This document shows positions 9,164 to 19,268 of a stretch of 64,000 bases of DNA, piece after piece. The notes beneath the pieces are model-generated. The model worked only from the letters and a program-made list of their open reading frames with translations. It was not told the origin of the DNA and searched no databases. This DNA is from Cyanobium sp. N.Huapi 1H5 (GTDB lineage: Bacteria; Cyanobacteriota; Cyanobacteriia; PCC-6307; Cyanobiaceae), in assembly GCF_024345535.1 (NCBI RefSeq), contig NZ_JAGQBH010000002.1, positions 310,001 through 374,000 of the forward strand, read 5' to 3'. Both the position numbers and the translations under genes were made by a program. Position 1 is the first letter of the stretch, and each line of letters begins with the position of its first letter.

Positions 9164-9849
9164 TGGGGGTTGAACGCCTTCTCCAGCACCCTCCGGGTCT
9201 TGTCGTTTTGTTTCTGTTGCTTGCAATACCTCAGCTGCCCGCGCCATCGCGCAACCGTAGCCGGATCGTCATGGGCTTGGGAAGGGCTCGTGGCCGCCGC
9301 TGTGGCCAGCACGCCGAGGAACGTCGCCACCTCCTCGACGAACCCCTTTTCCTCCGCCTCCGACTCCGGCCGCACGAACAGCACGTGGGGGGAGAAGATC
9401 GATCCCCAGGGGGGCAGATCGCGCACCTGGGCGAAGGCGGGCCGCTCCCGGCCAGCGAGGGCCTCCGCGATCGCCTCCGGCAGGCTCTCCCCCACCGGCG
9501 AGAGATCGACGATGGCGGCGCTCACGCCGGCCTTGCCGGCGACGATGTCGGCGCCGAACACCGGCAGGTCGTGGCGGGGATCGGGGAAGAAGACGCAGTG
9601 GAGGATCTGCAGCCCGGCCCCGAGGCGCGCCGTCTCCAGGTGCAGTTTGCGCAGCCCCCGGCAGCGGTGCACCTCATTGCGGATGAACAGGGCATCCCCG
9701 TCCAGGCTGCCGCTGATCGCCTCCAGTTCGGGGTCGATCGCCAGGGGGGCCAGATCCGGCAGAGCATGGCGACAGAGCCGGATCCGCTCCGCCAGGGAAT
9801 CCACCAGGGGATGGATGCCACCGTCAACGGCCGGTGCGACCTCACCCAT
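9097..9849 (-). CDS. pcyA: phycocyanobilin:ferredoxin oxidoreductase
   Basis: Reduces biliverdin IXalpha by four electrons from ferredoxin to phycocyanobilin, the phycobilisome chromophore. 250 aa, as usual. The catalytic residues known from Synechocystis PcyA are present: Glu72 in RKLHLE, His84 in ILHCVFFP and Asp101 in FGADIVAG. The C-terminal [12 protein letters not shown] is family-typical. ATG 9849 gives the expected length; an upstream ATG near 9885 would add a Cys-rich leader. The stop lies within the beginning of the devB frame, so pcyA and devBCA share a transcript. It faces the M16 gene across 42 bases. Confidence 0.97.
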   Translation of the reverse strand: MGEVAPAVDGGIHPLVDSLAERIRLCRHALPDLAPLAIDPELEAISGSLDGDALFIRNEVHRCRGLRKLHLETARLGAGLQILHCVFFPDPRHDLPVFGADIVAGKAGVSAAIVDLSPVGESLPEAIAEALAGRERPAFAQVRDLPPWGSIFSPHVLFVRPESEAEEKGFVEEVATFLGVLATAAATSPSQAHDDPATVARWRGQLRYCKQQKQNDKTRRVLEKAFNPQWADRYIEDLLFDDPPVPGATA

Positions 9850-9891
9850 GGACACGTCGTCACAGCAGAATGCGGATCCTGCCATGCATCC

Positions 9892-11166
9892 GTGAGCGAT
9901 TCCCTGGGTTGTTGCGGGTCCTTGCTGCCCGGTCTGGCCGCCCCCGTCAGCCACACCCTCGCCAACGGGGTCGAACTGGTGCAGCTCGACCTGGAGGACG
10001 CCCCCCTGGTCTGCCTCGATTTCTGGTGCCGCGCCGGCAGCGCCTTCGAGACCCCCACCGAGAGCGGCCTGGCCCATTTCCTCGAGCACATGGTGTTCAA
10101 GGGCAGCGACGGGCTGGCGGCCGGGGAGTTCGATCGCCGCATCGAGGCCCTGGGGGGCAGCAGCAATGCCGCCACCGGCTTCGACGATGTCCACTTCCAC
10201 GCCCTGATGCCCCCGGAGGGGGCGGCCGAGGCCCTCGATCTGCTGATGGATCTGGTGCTGCAGCCCCGGCTCGACCCCGACAGCTTCACCATGGAGCGAC
10301 AGGTGGTGCTGGAGGAGCTGGCCCAGAGCGAGGACCAGCCCGAGGAGGTGGCCCTGCAGCGGCTGCTTTCCCTCGCCTGTCCCGACCACCCCTACGGACT
10401 GCCGATCCTGGGGCGGCGCCAGGCCCTGCTCGACCATGACCCGGCCGCCATGGCCGCCTTTCACCACCGCCAGTACGCCGCCGGCCGCTGCGTCCTGTCC
10501 CTCGCCGGTGCCGTCGGCGATGGCGCCCTGATGGAACGGGCCGCCAGCGGCCCCCTCGCGGCTCTGGCGGCCAGCGGCGCGCCGATGGTTCCGGCGCAGC
10601 TGAGCGTCACCCCGGGGGTGCACCGGCTGGCGGTGCCGCGGCTCGAGGCCGCCCGCCTGCTGATGCTGTGGTGGCTGCCGCCCGCCGCCGATCAGGAGGC
10701 GATGGTCGGGGCCGACCTGGGCACCACCGTGCTGGCGGAGGGACGCCGCAGCCGCCTGGTGGAACGGCTGCGGGAGCAGCTGCAGATCGTGGAGAGCATC
10801 GATATGGATCTGCACGCCATGGAGGGCGGCAGCATCGCCCTGCTGGAGGCCGTCTGCGATCCCGAGGAGCTGGGCGAGGTGCGCCAGGCCATCGAGCAGG
10901 TGTGGCAGGAGCTGCGCCAGGAGGCCCTGGGGGCACAGGAATGGGGACGGGCCCGGCGCCTCGTCGCCAACGGCTACCGCTTCTCCCTGGAATCCCCCGG
11001 CGGCGTGGCCTCCCTGATCGGCAGCAGCCGCCTCTGGGGCCGGCCCCAGCCCCTCGGCCAGCCCCTGGAGCTGCTGGATCGCTGGTCGCCCCAGCGGCTC
11101 CAGGAGCAGATGCTGCCCCTGCTGGATCCGGCCCGGGCCTGCGTGCTCGAGGCGGTGCCGGCATGA
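9892..11166 (+). CDS. M16 family zinc metallopeptidase (catalytic subunit)
   Basis: Pitrilysin/processing-peptidase-like protein, 424 aa. The inverted zinc site HFLEH lies at residues 62-66, and the third ligand is probably Glu141 or Glu142 in [11 protein letters not shown], about 76 residues later as in the family. The GTG at 9892 is the only start outside the divergent pcyA promoter region. The gene ends in an ATGA overlap with a second M16 gene, the usual active/inactive pair that together form one proteolytic chamber. The substrates of such cyanobacterial pairs are not known to me. Confidence 0.92.
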   Translation: MSDSLGCCGSLLPGLAAPVSHTLANGVELVQLDLEDAPLVCLDFWCRAGSAFETPTESGLAHFLEHMVFKGSDGLAAGEFDRRIEALGGSSNAATGFDDVHFHALMPPEGAAEALDLLMDLVLQPRLDPDSFTMERQVVLEELAQSEDQPEEVALQRLLSLACPDHPYGLPILGRRQALLDHDPAAMAAFHHRQYAAGRCVLSLAGAVGDGALMERAASGPLAALAASGAPMVPAQLSVTPGVHRLAVPRLEAARLLMLWWLPPAADQEAMVGADLGTTVLAEGRRSRLVERLREQLQIVESIDMDLHAMEGGSIALLEAVCDPEELGEVRQAIEQVWQELRQEALGAQEWGRARRLVANGYRFSLESPGGVASLIGSSRLWGRPQPLGQPLELLDRWSPQRLQEQMLPLLDPARACVLEAVPA

Positions 11167-12503
11167 GCATCGCCCCACTCCCCGGCAGCCACCCCCCCAG
11201 CAGCGAAGACAGCCGCGTCCTGGAGGGCGGTCTGCCGCTGAAGATCCTGCACCGGCCCGGGCCGGCGATCCTGGCGGCCCGCCTCGCCATTCCCGGCGGC
11301 AGCGGCCGCGACCCCGCCGGTGCCCGCGGCGCCCACCAGCTCCTGGCCGGCAGCATGACGCGGGGCTGCGGCGGGCTCGATGCCGAAGGCCTCGCCGACT
11401 GCGTCGAGGGGGCCGGTGCCGCCCTGCGGGTGGAGGCCCACGAGGATGGCCTGGTGCTGGCCCTGAAGTGCGCCGCCGACGACGCCACCACCCTGGTGCC
11501 CCTGCTGCTGGCGATGGCCCGGCGGCCCCGGCTGGAGGCCGACCAGGTGGCGATCGAGCGCCAGCTCAACCTGCAGCTGCTGCAGCGCCAGAAGGAGGAC
11601 CCCTTCCAACTGGCCCATGACCAGCTGCGCCGGCTGCTCTACGGCGACGGCCCCTATGGCCATGACCCCCTCGGCATCGAAGCGGAACTGGCCGGCCTCG
11701 GTCCGGACGATCTGCGCCCCCTGGTGCAACGGCTCGGCAGCGACGGCGCCGTCCTGGTGCTCTGCGGCGACGCCCCCGCCGCCCTGGGGGAGGCCCTGGA
11801 GCGGGAGCTGGCGGCATCCCCCTGGAACACCCACGCCCCGGTGACCCAGCCCTTCGCCGGTCCACCCCCGGCCACGGGGCCCCTGGGTCAGCAGGTACAG
11901 GACACCGAACAGGTGGTGCTGATGCTGGGGGCCGCCACCGTTCCCCTGGCCCACCCCGACGCCCTGGCCCTGCGGTTGCTGCAGGCCCACCTGGGCCTCG
12001 GCATGTCCAGCCGCCTGTTCATCACGATGCGGGAGGAGCGGGGTCTGGCCTACGACGTCGGTGTGCACCTGCCGGCCCATGCCGGCGGCGCTCCATTCGT
12101 CATGCACCTGTCCACCTCGGCCGAGCGGGTGGCGGAAGCCACCACCTGCCTGCTGGACGAGTGGCAGCGGCTCCTGGAGGAACCGCTGGACGAGGGCTCA
12201 CGGCTGCTGGCCCTGGCCAAGTTCCAGGGGCAGGACGCCATGGGGCGGCAGACCTGCTCCCAGATCGCCGAACGGCAGGCCCTGGTGCTCAGCCAGGGCC
12301 TGCCCGCCGACCATGTGCGCCGGGTGCTGGAGCGGGCCCCATGCCTCGACGCCGCCGATCTGCGCGCGGCCGCCCGCCTCTGGCTCACCTCCCCGTCCCT
12401 GAGCCTGGTGGGACCGGCCCCGGCCCTGGCACAGGCGCACGAAGCCTGGCAGAACCACGACCTCAGCCGTCGGCCGGGACAGGCTCCAGATCCGTCGCGT
12501 TGA
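11163..12503 (+). CDS. M16 family peptidase-like protein (non-catalytic partner)
   Basis: 446 aa. The HxxEH zinc motif of the upstream paralogue is missing: the matching N-terminal segment reads [12 protein letters not shown]. The C-terminal half keeps the substrate-binding Arg/Tyr region ([19 protein letters not shown]), typical of beta-type subunits. Translation is coupled to the catalytic gene through ATGA at 11163-11166. The two probably make a heterodimer. Its last 41 bases overlap sipA on the other strand. Confidence 0.9.
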   Translation: MSIAPLPGSHPPSSEDSRVLEGGLPLKILHRPGPAILAARLAIPGGSGRDPAGARGAHQLLAGSMTRGCGGLDAEGLADCVEGAGAALRVEAHEDGLVLALKCAADDATTLVPLLLAMARRPRLEADQVAIERQLNLQLLQRQKEDPFQLAHDQLRRLLYGDGPYGHDPLGIEAELAGLGPDDLRPLVQRLGSDGAVLVLCGDAPAALGEALERELAASPWNTHAPVTQPFAGPPPATGPLGQQVQDTEQVVLMLGAATVPLAHPDALALRLLQAHLGLGMSSRLFITMREERGLAYDVGVHLPAHAGGAPFVMHLSTSAERVAEATTCLLDEWQRLLEEPLDEGSRLLALAKFQGQDAMGRQTCSQIAERQALVLSQGLPADHVRRVLERAPCLDAADLRAAARLWLTSPSLSLVGPAPALAQAHEAWQNHDLSRRPGQAPDPSR

Positions 12504-12747
12504 TCAGGAAGGTGCCGCGGCGGAAGCGGATGGCCCGCAGGTCCAGGGCCCGGATCTCCACCACGCGCCCCACCTCCCCCGGATCCACCAGGTCCGGCGG
12601 GCGCAGCATCGGCATCGGGTCGGCGGTCTTGAGGTAGCGCAGGGGCTGGCGCAGCCGCACCGCATCCCCCAGATGGATCTCCACCGGCGGAACCATCGGC
12701 GCCGTCTCCTCCGCGGCGGGCGTATCGGTGGGGGTGGAATCCGGCAT
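12463..12747 (-). CDS. sipA: SipA-like regulatory protein (DUF3148)
   Basis: Small SH3-like beta-barrel protein. In Synechococcus elongatus SipA binds the histidine kinase NblS and the NblA-like regulatory network. From ATG 12747 it has 94 aa. The family core runs from about residue 28 to 90, with YLKTADPMPMLRPPD at 38-52 and IRFRRGTFL at 73-81. The first 25 residues are a Pro/Thr/Glu-rich extension of low complexity. The frame stays open upstream to 12945, but that would run into bioY. Its 3' end overlaps the M16 gene tail by 41 bases. Confidence 0.85.
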   Translation of the reverse strand: MPDSTPTDTPAAEETAPMVPPVEIHLGDAVRLRQPLRYLKTADPMPMLRPPDLVDPGEVGRVVEIRALDLRAIRFRRGTFLINATDLEPVPADG

Positions 12748-12836
12748 CGGTACGGGGTCCGGCGGTAGGGGGTCCGGCGGGCGGGCTGGGGGGCCCTTCT
12801 CAGCCGAACCTAGCTGCAGCAGGATGGGCGCCAGCC

Positions 12837-13418
12837 ATGGACGGTGCATTGCGGGCCCTTGCCACCTGGAGCGGAGCGATCGCCGGCCTTCTCCTGATTC
12901 TTGTCGGCGGTCTGGTGCCGGCGGCCTTCCCGGTCCACGAGGCATCGGGCTGGGCCGTGCGTCCGCTCGGGATCACCCTGCAGGTGCCGGCCCTGCTGCT
13001 GACGGCCCTGGTCTGCGGTCCCCGCAGTGCCACCCTGGCCGCCGTGGCCTATCTCAGCGTCGGTCTGTTCCAGCTGCCGGTGTTCCATGAGGGGGGCGGC
13101 GTCGGCTACCTGCTCGATCCGGGCTTCGGCTACCTGGCGGGCTTCCTGCCGGCCGCCTGGATCACCGGAAAACTGGCGCGCCAGCCGGGCATGGACGATC
13201 CCCTGACCCTTGCCGGCGCCGCCGCCATCGGCCTGGTGGTGCTGCATCTCTGCGGCCTCGCCAACCTGCTCCTGGGCAGCCTGGCCGGCCGCTGGGGCGG
13301 TGACACCCTCACCCTGGTGGTGGGTTACAGCCTGGCCCTGCTGCCCCAGCTGCTGCTCTGCTGCGCCGCCGGTGTCCTGGCCTGGTTGCTGCGCCGTCTG
13401 CTGCTGGTGCCCTCGTGA
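12837..13418 (+). CDS. bioY: BioY biotin transporter substrate-binding subunit
   Basis: S-component of an energy-coupling-factor transporter that binds biotin in the cytoplasmic membrane. 193 aa with about six hydrophobic segments, the BioY hallmark GITLQVPALLLTAL near residue 45 and GGGVGYLLDPGFGYLAGF near 85-102. No BioM or BioN lies nearby, so it must use a shared ECF module elsewhere or work alone. It ends in an overlap with lspA (ATGA type), so both are co-translated. Confidence 0.92.
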   Translation: MDGALRALATWSGAIAGLLLILVGGLVPAAFPVHEASGWAVRPLGITLQVPALLLTALVCGPRSATLAAVAYLSVGLFQLPVFHEGGGVGYLLDPGFGYLAGFLPAAWITGKLARQPGMDDPLTLAGAAAIGLVVLHLCGLANLLLGSLAGRWGGDTLTLVVGYSLALLPQLLLCCAAGVLAWLLRRLLLVPS

Positions 13419-13894
13419 TGACCCGAGCGCTGCGCCAGCGGCTGGCCCCCCTGCTGCTGGCGGCCCTCGCCGTGGGGCTGGATCAGCTCAGCAAGCGCTG
13501 GGCCGTCGAACACCTGTCCAGCGGCAGCATTGAGCCCATGCTGCCCGGCCTGCTGCAGCTGCAGCGCGTCAGCAACACCGGGGCAGCCTTCAGCCTCTTC
13601 GCCGGGGTGCCGAACCAGCTGGGGCTGGTGAGCGCCCTGGTGAGCCTCGGCCTGCTGTTCTGGATCCTGTGGCGTCCCCCCGCCGGCCTCTGGAACGTGC
13701 TGGCCCTGGGACTGCTGCTCGGGGGCGCCGTCGGCAACGGCATCGACCGCTGGCGCCATGGGGCCGTGGTGGACTTCCTGGAGTTCGTCCCGATCCATTT
13801 CCCGATCTTCAACATCGCCGACGTCGCCATCAACCTGGCCGTGGCGTGCTTCCTCATCGACCTGCTGCGACCCCATGCCGACCGCCATCCTTGA
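13415..13894 (+). CDS. lspA: lipoprotein signal peptidase (signal peptidase II)
   Basis: Membrane aspartyl protease that cleaves prolipoproteins before the lipidated cysteine. 159 aa, four membrane helices. The catalytic Asp pair is visible as Asp111 in GNGIDR and Asp136 in FNIADVAIN. The conserved [11 protein letters not shown] lies at residues 50-60. The coding sequence overlaps bioY upstream by 4 bases and the penicillin-binding protein downstream by 20 bases, so envelope functions are tightly coupled. Confidence 0.97.
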   Translation: MMTRALRQRLAPLLLAALAVGLDQLSKRWAVEHLSSGSIEPMLPGLLQLQRVSNTGAAFSLFAGVPNQLGLVSALVSLGLLFWILWRPPAGLWNVLALGLLLGGAVGNGIDRWRHGAVVDFLEFVPIHFPIFNIADVAINLAVACFLIDLLRPHADRHP

Positions 13895-16061
13895 AGGACT
13901 GGAGCAGCGGCTGCGTCCCCGCACCCCCGGCCCCCGGCTCATCGTGCAGCGGCCCGGCCTGCCGGAGCTGGAGCAGCCCCTGCACGGCAGCCTCTACCGG
14001 ATCGGGCGCGCCGCCGACAACGCCATCGTCATCGACCACACGGCGGTCAGCCGCCACCATGCCCTGCTGGAAAACCACGGCGGGCACTGGCTGCTGAGCG
14101 ACGCCGGTTCCACAAACGGGCTCTGGTGGCGGGGCCGGCGGGTGCGGGAGCTGGTGCTGCGCGCGGGGGACCGGGTGCGCTTCGGGCCCGCCGATCAGGC
14201 GGATCTGCCCACCCTGCTGTTCGAGAGCGACGGCGGCAGCCGCCTCGACCGGCTGGGCCGCTGGGGGGCGCGGGCGGCGGCGGCCGTGGCCGGCGGCGGC
14301 AGCCTGCTGCTGGCCCTGTCCCTGCTGCAGGTGCCCACCCGCGGCAGCCTGGCGACGGTGCGGGGGCCCCTGCTCCTCTACGACCGCCAGGACCGACCGG
14401 TGGCCTCCGTGGCGGATCGCAAGCGCCGCGAGCTTCCGGAGCTGGGGGCCTATCCCCCGGTGCTGATCGATGCCCTGCTGGCCAGCGAGGACAACCGCTT
14501 CTGGTGGCATCCGGGCGTGGACCCGATCGGCACCGCCCGGGCCCTGGTCACCAACCTGCTGGGGGGCCGGGTGCTGGAAGGCGGCAGCACGCTCACCCAG
14601 CAGATCGCCCGCAGCCTCTACCCGGAGCAGGTGGGGCAGGGGGAGACCCTGGGACGCAAGTGGCGGGAGCTGCTGGTGGCCCTGCAGCTGGAGGCCCGCT
14701 TCAGCAAGGAGGAGCTCCTGCTCAGCTACCTCAACCGGGTCTATCTCGGTGCCGTCTGGGGGTTCGAGGACGCCTCCCGGCGCTTCTTCAACCGTCCGGC
14801 CTCAGCCCTGAAGCTCGAGGAGGCGGCCCTGCTGGTGGGCCTGCTCCCCTCCCCGAACGGCTACGACCCCTGCGTCGATCCGGCGGCGGCCCTCGCCTCC
14901 CGCAACCAGGTGCTCGACAAGATGGCGGCCACCAACCGCATCTCCGCCGACCAGGCCCGGCGGGCCCGGCGCCAGCCGATCCGCCTGGCCGCGGACGCCT
15001 GCCGCTCCGCCCAGCAGCGCGGGGCGCCCTTCTACACCGACCAGGTGCGCCGCGACCTGGAGAACCAGGTGGGCAAGGCGGTGGCCGCCGAGGGCAACTT
15101 CCTGATCGACACCCACCTCGATCCGCTGCTGCAGGAGCGGGTCGAGCTGCTGCTGCGCCAGCGCATCGACGCCAGCCGATCCCTGGGGGTGAGCCAGGGG
15201 GCGGTGGTGGTGCTCGACAGCCGCACCGGCGGAATCCGCGCCATCGCCGGCGGCCGGGACTATCTGCAGAGCCAGTTCAACCGGGCCTCGATGGCCCTGC
15301 GCCAGCCCGGCAGCACCTTCAAGCTGGTGCCCTACGTCGTCGCCCTGGAGAGGGGCGCCCGGCCCGGGGACCGGATCGGCTGCGGACCGCTGGACTGGGG
15401 CGGCCAGCACTTCAGCAGCGGCTGCGGCGGCAGCCTCAGCCTGCGCCAGGCCATGGCGATCAGCAGCAACACCGCCGCCCTTCGCCTGGCCCGCAAGGAC
15501 GGCCTCGACGCCGTCGTCAGCAAGGGCCGGGACCTGGGCTTCACCAGCCCCCTGGCCCCGGTGCCGGGCCTGGCCCTGGGCCAGAGCGAGGTGACCCTGC
15601 TGGAGCTCACGGCGGCCTATGCCGCCGTCGCCGCCGATGGGCTCTGGCGGGCCCCGACCACGATCCGGCGGCTCACCGATGCCGAGGCCTGCGCCGCCTC
15701 CCCGACGGGCGCAGCACCGGCCGGGGCCGATTGCCGGACCTCAGCCGGCAGCTCCAGGACCGTCAGCAACCCCGGGAGGCGGGTTATGAGCCCCGCCACC
15801 GCCAAGGCGATGCGGACCCTGCTGGAGGCGGTGGTCAGCGGCGGCACCGGCAGCGCCGCCTACGTGGGCGCCGGCAGCTGGGGCAAGACCGGCACCACCA
15901 ACGAGGGCCGGGACCTTCTCTTCGTGGGCTATGCCCCCAGGCGCCAGTGGGTGATCGGCATCTGGCTGGGCAACGATGACAACAGCCCCACCGCCGCCAG
16001 CAGCTCCCTGGCGGCCTCCCTGTTCGGCGAGATCGTGCGCTCCGCACCGCCGGGACCGTGA
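13875..16061 (+). CDS. class A penicillin-binding protein with N-terminal FHA domain
   Basis: Bifunctional peptidoglycan synthase, 728 aa from ATG 13875. A forkhead-associated domain occupies about residues 38-115 ([23 protein letters not shown]) on the cytoplasmic side, followed by one membrane helix near 133-152. The GT51 glycosyltransferase has catalytic Glu205 in SEDNRFW and [14 protein letters not shown] at 237-249. The transpeptidase has Ser480-x-x-Lys483 (GSTFK), a SSN motif and KTG at 671-673. The FHA fusion suggests phosphothreonine-dependent control by a Ser/Thr kinase. Ends overlap lspA and the following GTPase. Confidence 0.93.
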   Translation: MPTAILEGLEQRLRPRTPGPRLIVQRPGLPELEQPLHGSLYRIGRAADNAIVIDHTAVSRHHALLENHGGHWLLSDAGSTNGLWWRGRRVRELVLRAGDRVRFGPADQADLPTLLFESDGGSRLDRLGRWGARAAAAVAGGGSLLLALSLLQVPTRGSLATVRGPLLLYDRQDRPVASVADRKRRELPELGAYPPVLIDALLASEDNRFWWHPGVDPIGTARALVTNLLGGRVLEGGSTLTQQIARSLYPEQVGQGETLGRKWRELLVALQLEARFSKEELLLSYLNRVYLGAVWGFEDASRRFFNRPASALKLEEAALLVGLLPSPNGYDPCVDPAAALASRNQVLDKMAATNRISADQARRARRQPIRLAADACRSAQQRGAPFYTDQVRRDLENQVGKAVAAEGNFLIDTHLDPLLQERVELLLRQRIDASRSLGVSQGAVVVLDSRTGGIRAIAGGRDYLQSQFNRASMALRQPGSTFKLVPYVVALERGARPGDRIGCGPLDWGGQHFSSGCGGSLSLRQAMAISSNTAALRLARKDGLDAVVSKGRDLGFTSPLAPVPGLALGQSEVTLLELTAAYAAVAADGLWRAPTTIRRLTDAEACAASPTGAAPAGADCRTSAGSSRTVSNPGRRVMSPATAKAMRTLLEAVVSGGTGSAAYVGAGSWGKTGTTNEGRDLLFVGYAPRRQWVIGIWLGNDDNSPTAASSSLAASLFGEIVRSAPPGP

Positions 16062-17653
16062 AGCTGCCGCCGCGGCTCTGGATCTGGGTGTTTCTGGGGC
16101 TGCTGGCACTAGTGGTGCTGGGCATGGTGCTGCAGGCCATCCAGCAGCTGCAGTGGACCCTGAGCACCTGGCTGCCCTACTGGATGGTGGGGCCGCTGAT
16201 GCTGATCATGCTGGCGGCCCTGGTGGTGGCCCTGGCCCAGGTGGGCTGGCCCTGGCTGCGCCGGCTGCGGCAGGGCGGGACGATGGGCCCCGGAAAATCC
16301 GCCCCCGCGGCGATCCCCTCCAGCCGCCGGGAGGCGGCCCAGCGGAACCTGGGCGCCATCGACCGCACCCTGGCCCAGGTGCGCGACGCGGTGGAGCGGG
16401 AGGCCCTGCGCCAGGAACGCCAGCGGATGGAGGCGGAGCTGGAACGGGGTGACCTGGTGATCGTCGTGTTCGGGACCGGCTCGACCGGCAAGACCTCCCT
16501 GATCCGCGCCCTGCTGCAGGAGCTGGTGGGGGAGGTGGGGGCACCGATGGGCTCGACCACCGCCGCCACCCGCTACCGGCTGCGGCTGAAGGATCTGCCG
16601 CGGGCCGTGATCCTGGAGGACACCCCGGGCATTCTCGAAGCGGGCAGGGAGGGCCGGGAGCGGGAGCGCCTGGCCCGGGAACTGGCCGCCCGCGCCGACC
16701 TGCTGCTGCTGGTGCTGGACGGAGACCTGCGGGCCAGCGAACTGGAGGTGTTCGAGGCCCTGGCGGGGCTTGGCAAGCGGCTGCTGGTGGTGCTCAACAA
16801 ATGCGACCTGCGCGGCGAAGAGGAGGAGCGTCGCCTGCTGGAGCTGCTGCGGCAGCGCTGCGCCGCCCGCCTTGGCCCCGAGGACGTGATCCCCGCCAGC
16901 GCCGCCCCCCAGAGCGTGCCGATGCCGGGGGGCAAGCCGCTGCAGCCGGCGCCGGAGGTGGAGGCCCTGCTGCGCCGCATCGCCGCCGTCCTCCACGCCG
17001 ACGGGGAGGAGCTGATCGCCGACAACCTGCTGCTGCAATGCCGTCGCCTCAGCCAGGCCAGCCAGGATCTGCTCGACCGCCAACGCCGCAGCGATGCCGG
17101 CACGATCGTCGACCGGTACATGTGGATCGGCGCCGGGGTGGTGATGGTGACGCCGTTGCCGGGCATCGACCTGCTCGCCACCGCCGCCGTGAACGCCCAG
17201 ATGGTGGTGGAAATCGGCCGGGTGTACGGCGTCAGCCTCAGCCGCGAGAGCGCCCAGGATCTGGCCCTCTCCGTGGGCCGCACCCTGGCGGGCCTCGGCC
17301 TGGTCAAGGGGGGGGTGGGGCTGATCACCTCGGCCCTCAGCCTCAACCTGCCCGCCCTGGTGGTCAGCCGGGCGGTGCAGGCCGTCAGCGCCGCCTGGCT
17401 CACCCGGGTGGCGGGCCGCAGCTTCATCACCTACTTCCGCCAGAACCAGGACTGGGGGGATGGCGGGCTGCAGGAGGTGCTGCAGCGCGAGTACGACCTC
17501 AACCAGCGGGAAGGGATGCTGCGCCGCTTCCTGGAGACGGCCCTCAGCCGGGTGGTGGAACCGCTGCAGCAGCGGCAGGCGCGGCGGCTGCCGCCACGCC
17601 CAGGGCCTCGGGGGGCGGGGGCTGAAGGGGACCGCGGGAATCCAGGACGGTGA
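16058..17653 (+). CDS. membrane-anchored GTPase with DUF697 (YcjF-like) domain
   Basis: 531 aa. Two hydrophobic helices at about residues 9-30 and 42-65 anchor the protein. A GTPase domain follows with G1 GTGSTGKTS at 139-147, G3 DTPG at 188-191 and G4 NKCD at 247-250. The C-terminal part has further hydrophobic segments ([34 protein letters not shown]) of the DUF697 family. GTG 16058 overlaps the PBP stop, so it is coupled to the peptidoglycan synthase. Its basic Pro/Arg-rich tail overlaps the opposing gene 17544-17777 by 110 bases. Role unknown; envelope control is inferred from context. Confidence 0.85.
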   Translation: MKLPPRLWIWVFLGLLALVVLGMVLQAIQQLQWTLSTWLPYWMVGPLMLIMLAALVVALAQVGWPWLRRLRQGGTMGPGKSAPAAIPSSRREAAQRNLGAIDRTLAQVRDAVEREALRQERQRMEAELERGDLVIVVFGTGSTGKTSLIRALLQELVGEVGAPMGSTTAATRYRLRLKDLPRAVILEDTPGILEAGREGRERERLARELAARADLLLLVLDGDLRASELEVFEALAGLGKRLLVVLNKCDLRGEEEERRLLELLRQRCAARLGPEDVIPASAAPQSVPMPGGKPLQPAPEVEALLRRIAAVLHADGEELIADNLLLQCRRLSQASQDLLDRQRRSDAGTIVDRYMWIGAGVVMVTPLPGIDLLATAAVNAQMVVEIGRVYGVSLSRESAQDLALSVGRTLAGLGLVKGGVGLITSALSLNLPALVVSRAVQAVSAAWLTRVAGRSFITYFRQNQDWGDGGLQEVLQREYDLNQREGMLRRFLETALSRVVEPLQQRQARRLPPRPGPRGAGAEGDRGNPGR

Positions 17654-17777
17654 TCAGCACCAGGTAGGCCACCCCGATCAGGATCGAGAGGGCGCCGGTG
17701 AGGATCGCCACCCAGCGGCCGCGGCGATCGGTGGCGGGGCGTTGCGGCGCCAGCGGCTCCGGCTTCGGTTCAGCCAT
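17544..17777 (-). CDS. small single-span membrane protein, 77 aa
   Basis: A charged N-terminus (MAEPKPEPLAPQRPATDRRG) precedes one membrane helix ([23 protein letters not shown], about 22-44) and a conserved-looking [16 protein letters not shown]. The Ala/Pro-rich end lies antisense to the GTPase tail, 110 bases of overlap. The start codon lies inside the beginning of the overlap with the upstream decarboxylase stop (8 bases), which supports co-translation. I do not recognise a function. The helix-plus-SRGPL pattern looks like a small conserved cyanobacterial protein. Confidence 0.65.
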   Translation of the reverse strand: MAEPKPEPLAPQRPATDRRGRWVAILTGALSILIGVAYLVLITVLDSRGPLQPPPPEALGVAAAAAPAAAAAVPPPG

Positions 17778-19227
17778 CGGCCGCCTCCGCCAGGCTCCGC
17801 TGCACCACCAGGGCCAGGCGCTCCAGGTGCTCGCGGCCCGTGTGGGGGTTGCCCAGCACCGCCTTGAGGTGGTGGAGCCCCCGGTAGACGGGCCGCGAGA
17901 GCATCAGCTGCTCGCCCAGCAGGGCCGCCCGGGTAGCCGCACTCCAGCGTTCGGCGCCGGCGGCATCGCAGCCCTCGGGGCGGAAGGCGAGCAGGTGCAG
18001 GGGGCCGCTGCAGAGGCTCAGGCCACCGATGGCCCGCAGCTGTCGCTCCAGCTCGCTGCGGCGCTGGACGGCCGCGTCAATCAGGGCGGCCATGCCTTCG
18101 AGGCCCAGCTGGCGCAGCCCCAGCCAGAGCTTGAGGATCTCACCCGGCCGGGTGCCCTGCAGTCCCGCCTCCCCCTGGTGGCCGCCGCCCCAGCTGGGCT
18201 CCATGTAGGGCAGGCCGGTGTTGAAGGCCCGCTGCAGGTGGCGGGGGTCGGCCAGCAGCAGCAGGGAGGAGGTCTTGGTGATGCCGAGCAGCTTCTGGGG
18301 GTTGACCGTGATCGAATCGGCCAGCCCCAGGCCGCCCAGCAGGGGCCGGAGCCGTTCGCTGAAGGCGAAGATCGCCCCGATGGCCCCGTCCACATGCAGC
18401 CAATGACCGTAGCCGCGGCAGAGGGCGGCGATCGGCTCCAGCGGATCGATGGCGCCCCGCACGGTGGTGCCGGAGGTGGCCACCACGGCGATCACGGGGG
18501 TGCCGGCCCGATCGAGCCGGGCCAGCCGCTCCTCGAGGGCCAGGGGGTCGAGGGCGCCGGCAGCGGTCACCGGCAGCCGCACCAGGGCCTCCGCCGGCAG
18601 GCCCATCACGGCGACGGCCTTGATCAGCGAGACGTGGGCCTCCTCGCTGCAGAGCACCACCGCGTCGCCCCTGGTGGCCAGGCCCCGCTGGTGGCGGGCG
18701 GTGACCAGGGCCATCAGGTTGCTGAGGCTGCCGCCGCTGGCGGCCACGCCGCCGGAACCCCCGGGCAGGCCGAGGCACCCCGCCATCCAGGCGCACAGGG
18801 CCCGCTCCAGGCGGCTCAGGCTGGGGGAGAGTTCCTCGGCCAGCAGGTTGTTGTTCAGCCCGGCGCAGATCAGGTCGGCCACGATCGAAGCCGACAGGGG
18901 CGGCGGGTCGAGGTGGGCCAGGGCGCCGGGGTGGTTGGGGTTGTAAGCCCCCTCCATCACCAGCTGGAGATCGGCGAGCAGCCGGTCGCTGTCGAGACCT
19001 TGGGCCTCCGGCTCCACCACCGGCAGCACGCTCAGCCCGGGCAGGGGTGTGCCGTGGCCGGCCTGGCCCAGCCAGCGGCACAGCAGGGTCGATGCCTGGT
19101 GCAGAAAAGCCTCGAGGGCCGGATCCGCCGCGAACGGATCCACGAAGGAGTCGCGCTCCCTGGGGGGCGGCGCTGGCCGCTGGGCGGGGGGGACGCTGGC
19201 CAACGGCGACGGTGGGGGCTTCGGCAT
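17770..19227 (-). CDS. pyridoxal-phosphate-dependent group II decarboxylase
   Basis: 485 aa, glutamate/DOPA/diaminobutyrate decarboxylase superfamily. The PLP lysine is probably Lys312 in TVNPQKLLGITK, the ring-stacking His198 lies in SEEAHVS, and Asp280 in HVDGA binds the pyridine nitrogen. GGSLSNLMAL (166-175) is the phosphate-binding loop. Substrate cannot be read from the sequence: L-2,4-diaminobutyrate, aspartate (beta-alanine) and other amino acids are all candidates. The first 25 residues are Pro-rich. It overlaps the small membrane gene downstream by 8 bases and faces tadA across 41 bases. Confidence 0.88.
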   Translation of the reverse strand: MPKPPPSPLASVPPAQRPAPPPRERDSFVDPFAADPALEAFLHQASTLLCRWLGQAGHGTPLPGLSVLPVVEPEAQGLDSDRLLADLQLVMEGAYNPNHPGALAHLDPPPLSASIVADLICAGLNNNLLAEELSPSLSRLERALCAWMAGCLGLPGGSGGVAASGGSLSNLMALVTARHQRGLATRGDAVVLCSEEAHVSLIKAVAVMGLPAEALVRLPVTAAGALDPLALEERLARLDRAGTPVIAVVATSGTTVRGAIDPLEPIAALCRGYGHWLHVDGAIGAIFAFSERLRPLLGGLGLADSITVNPQKLLGITKTSSLLLLADPRHLQRAFNTGLPYMEPSWGGGHQGEAGLQGTRPGEILKLWLGLRQLGLEGMAALIDAAVQRRSELERQLRAIGGLSLCSGPLHLLAFRPEGCDAAGAERWSAATRAALLGEQLMLSRPVYRGLHHLKAVLGNPHTGREHLERLALVVQRSLAEAADG

Positions 19228-19252
19228 TCTGCCGCTTGCCCTTCCGGAGGCA

Positions 19253-19262
19253 TGGCTAGAAG
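19253..19262 (+). promoter_or_regulatory. putative -10 element before tadA
   Basis: TGGCTAGAAG matches the TGNCTAG-type element seen before several genes here. It ends only six bases before the tadA ATG, so either the mRNA is nearly leaderless or the true start is downstream. Confidence 0.35.
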
Positions 19263-19268
19263 GAGTCC

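Noticed and set aside
10974-12107. Antisense frame over the second M16 gene
   Set aside because: No recognisable domain; the sense strand is explained by the M16 protein.
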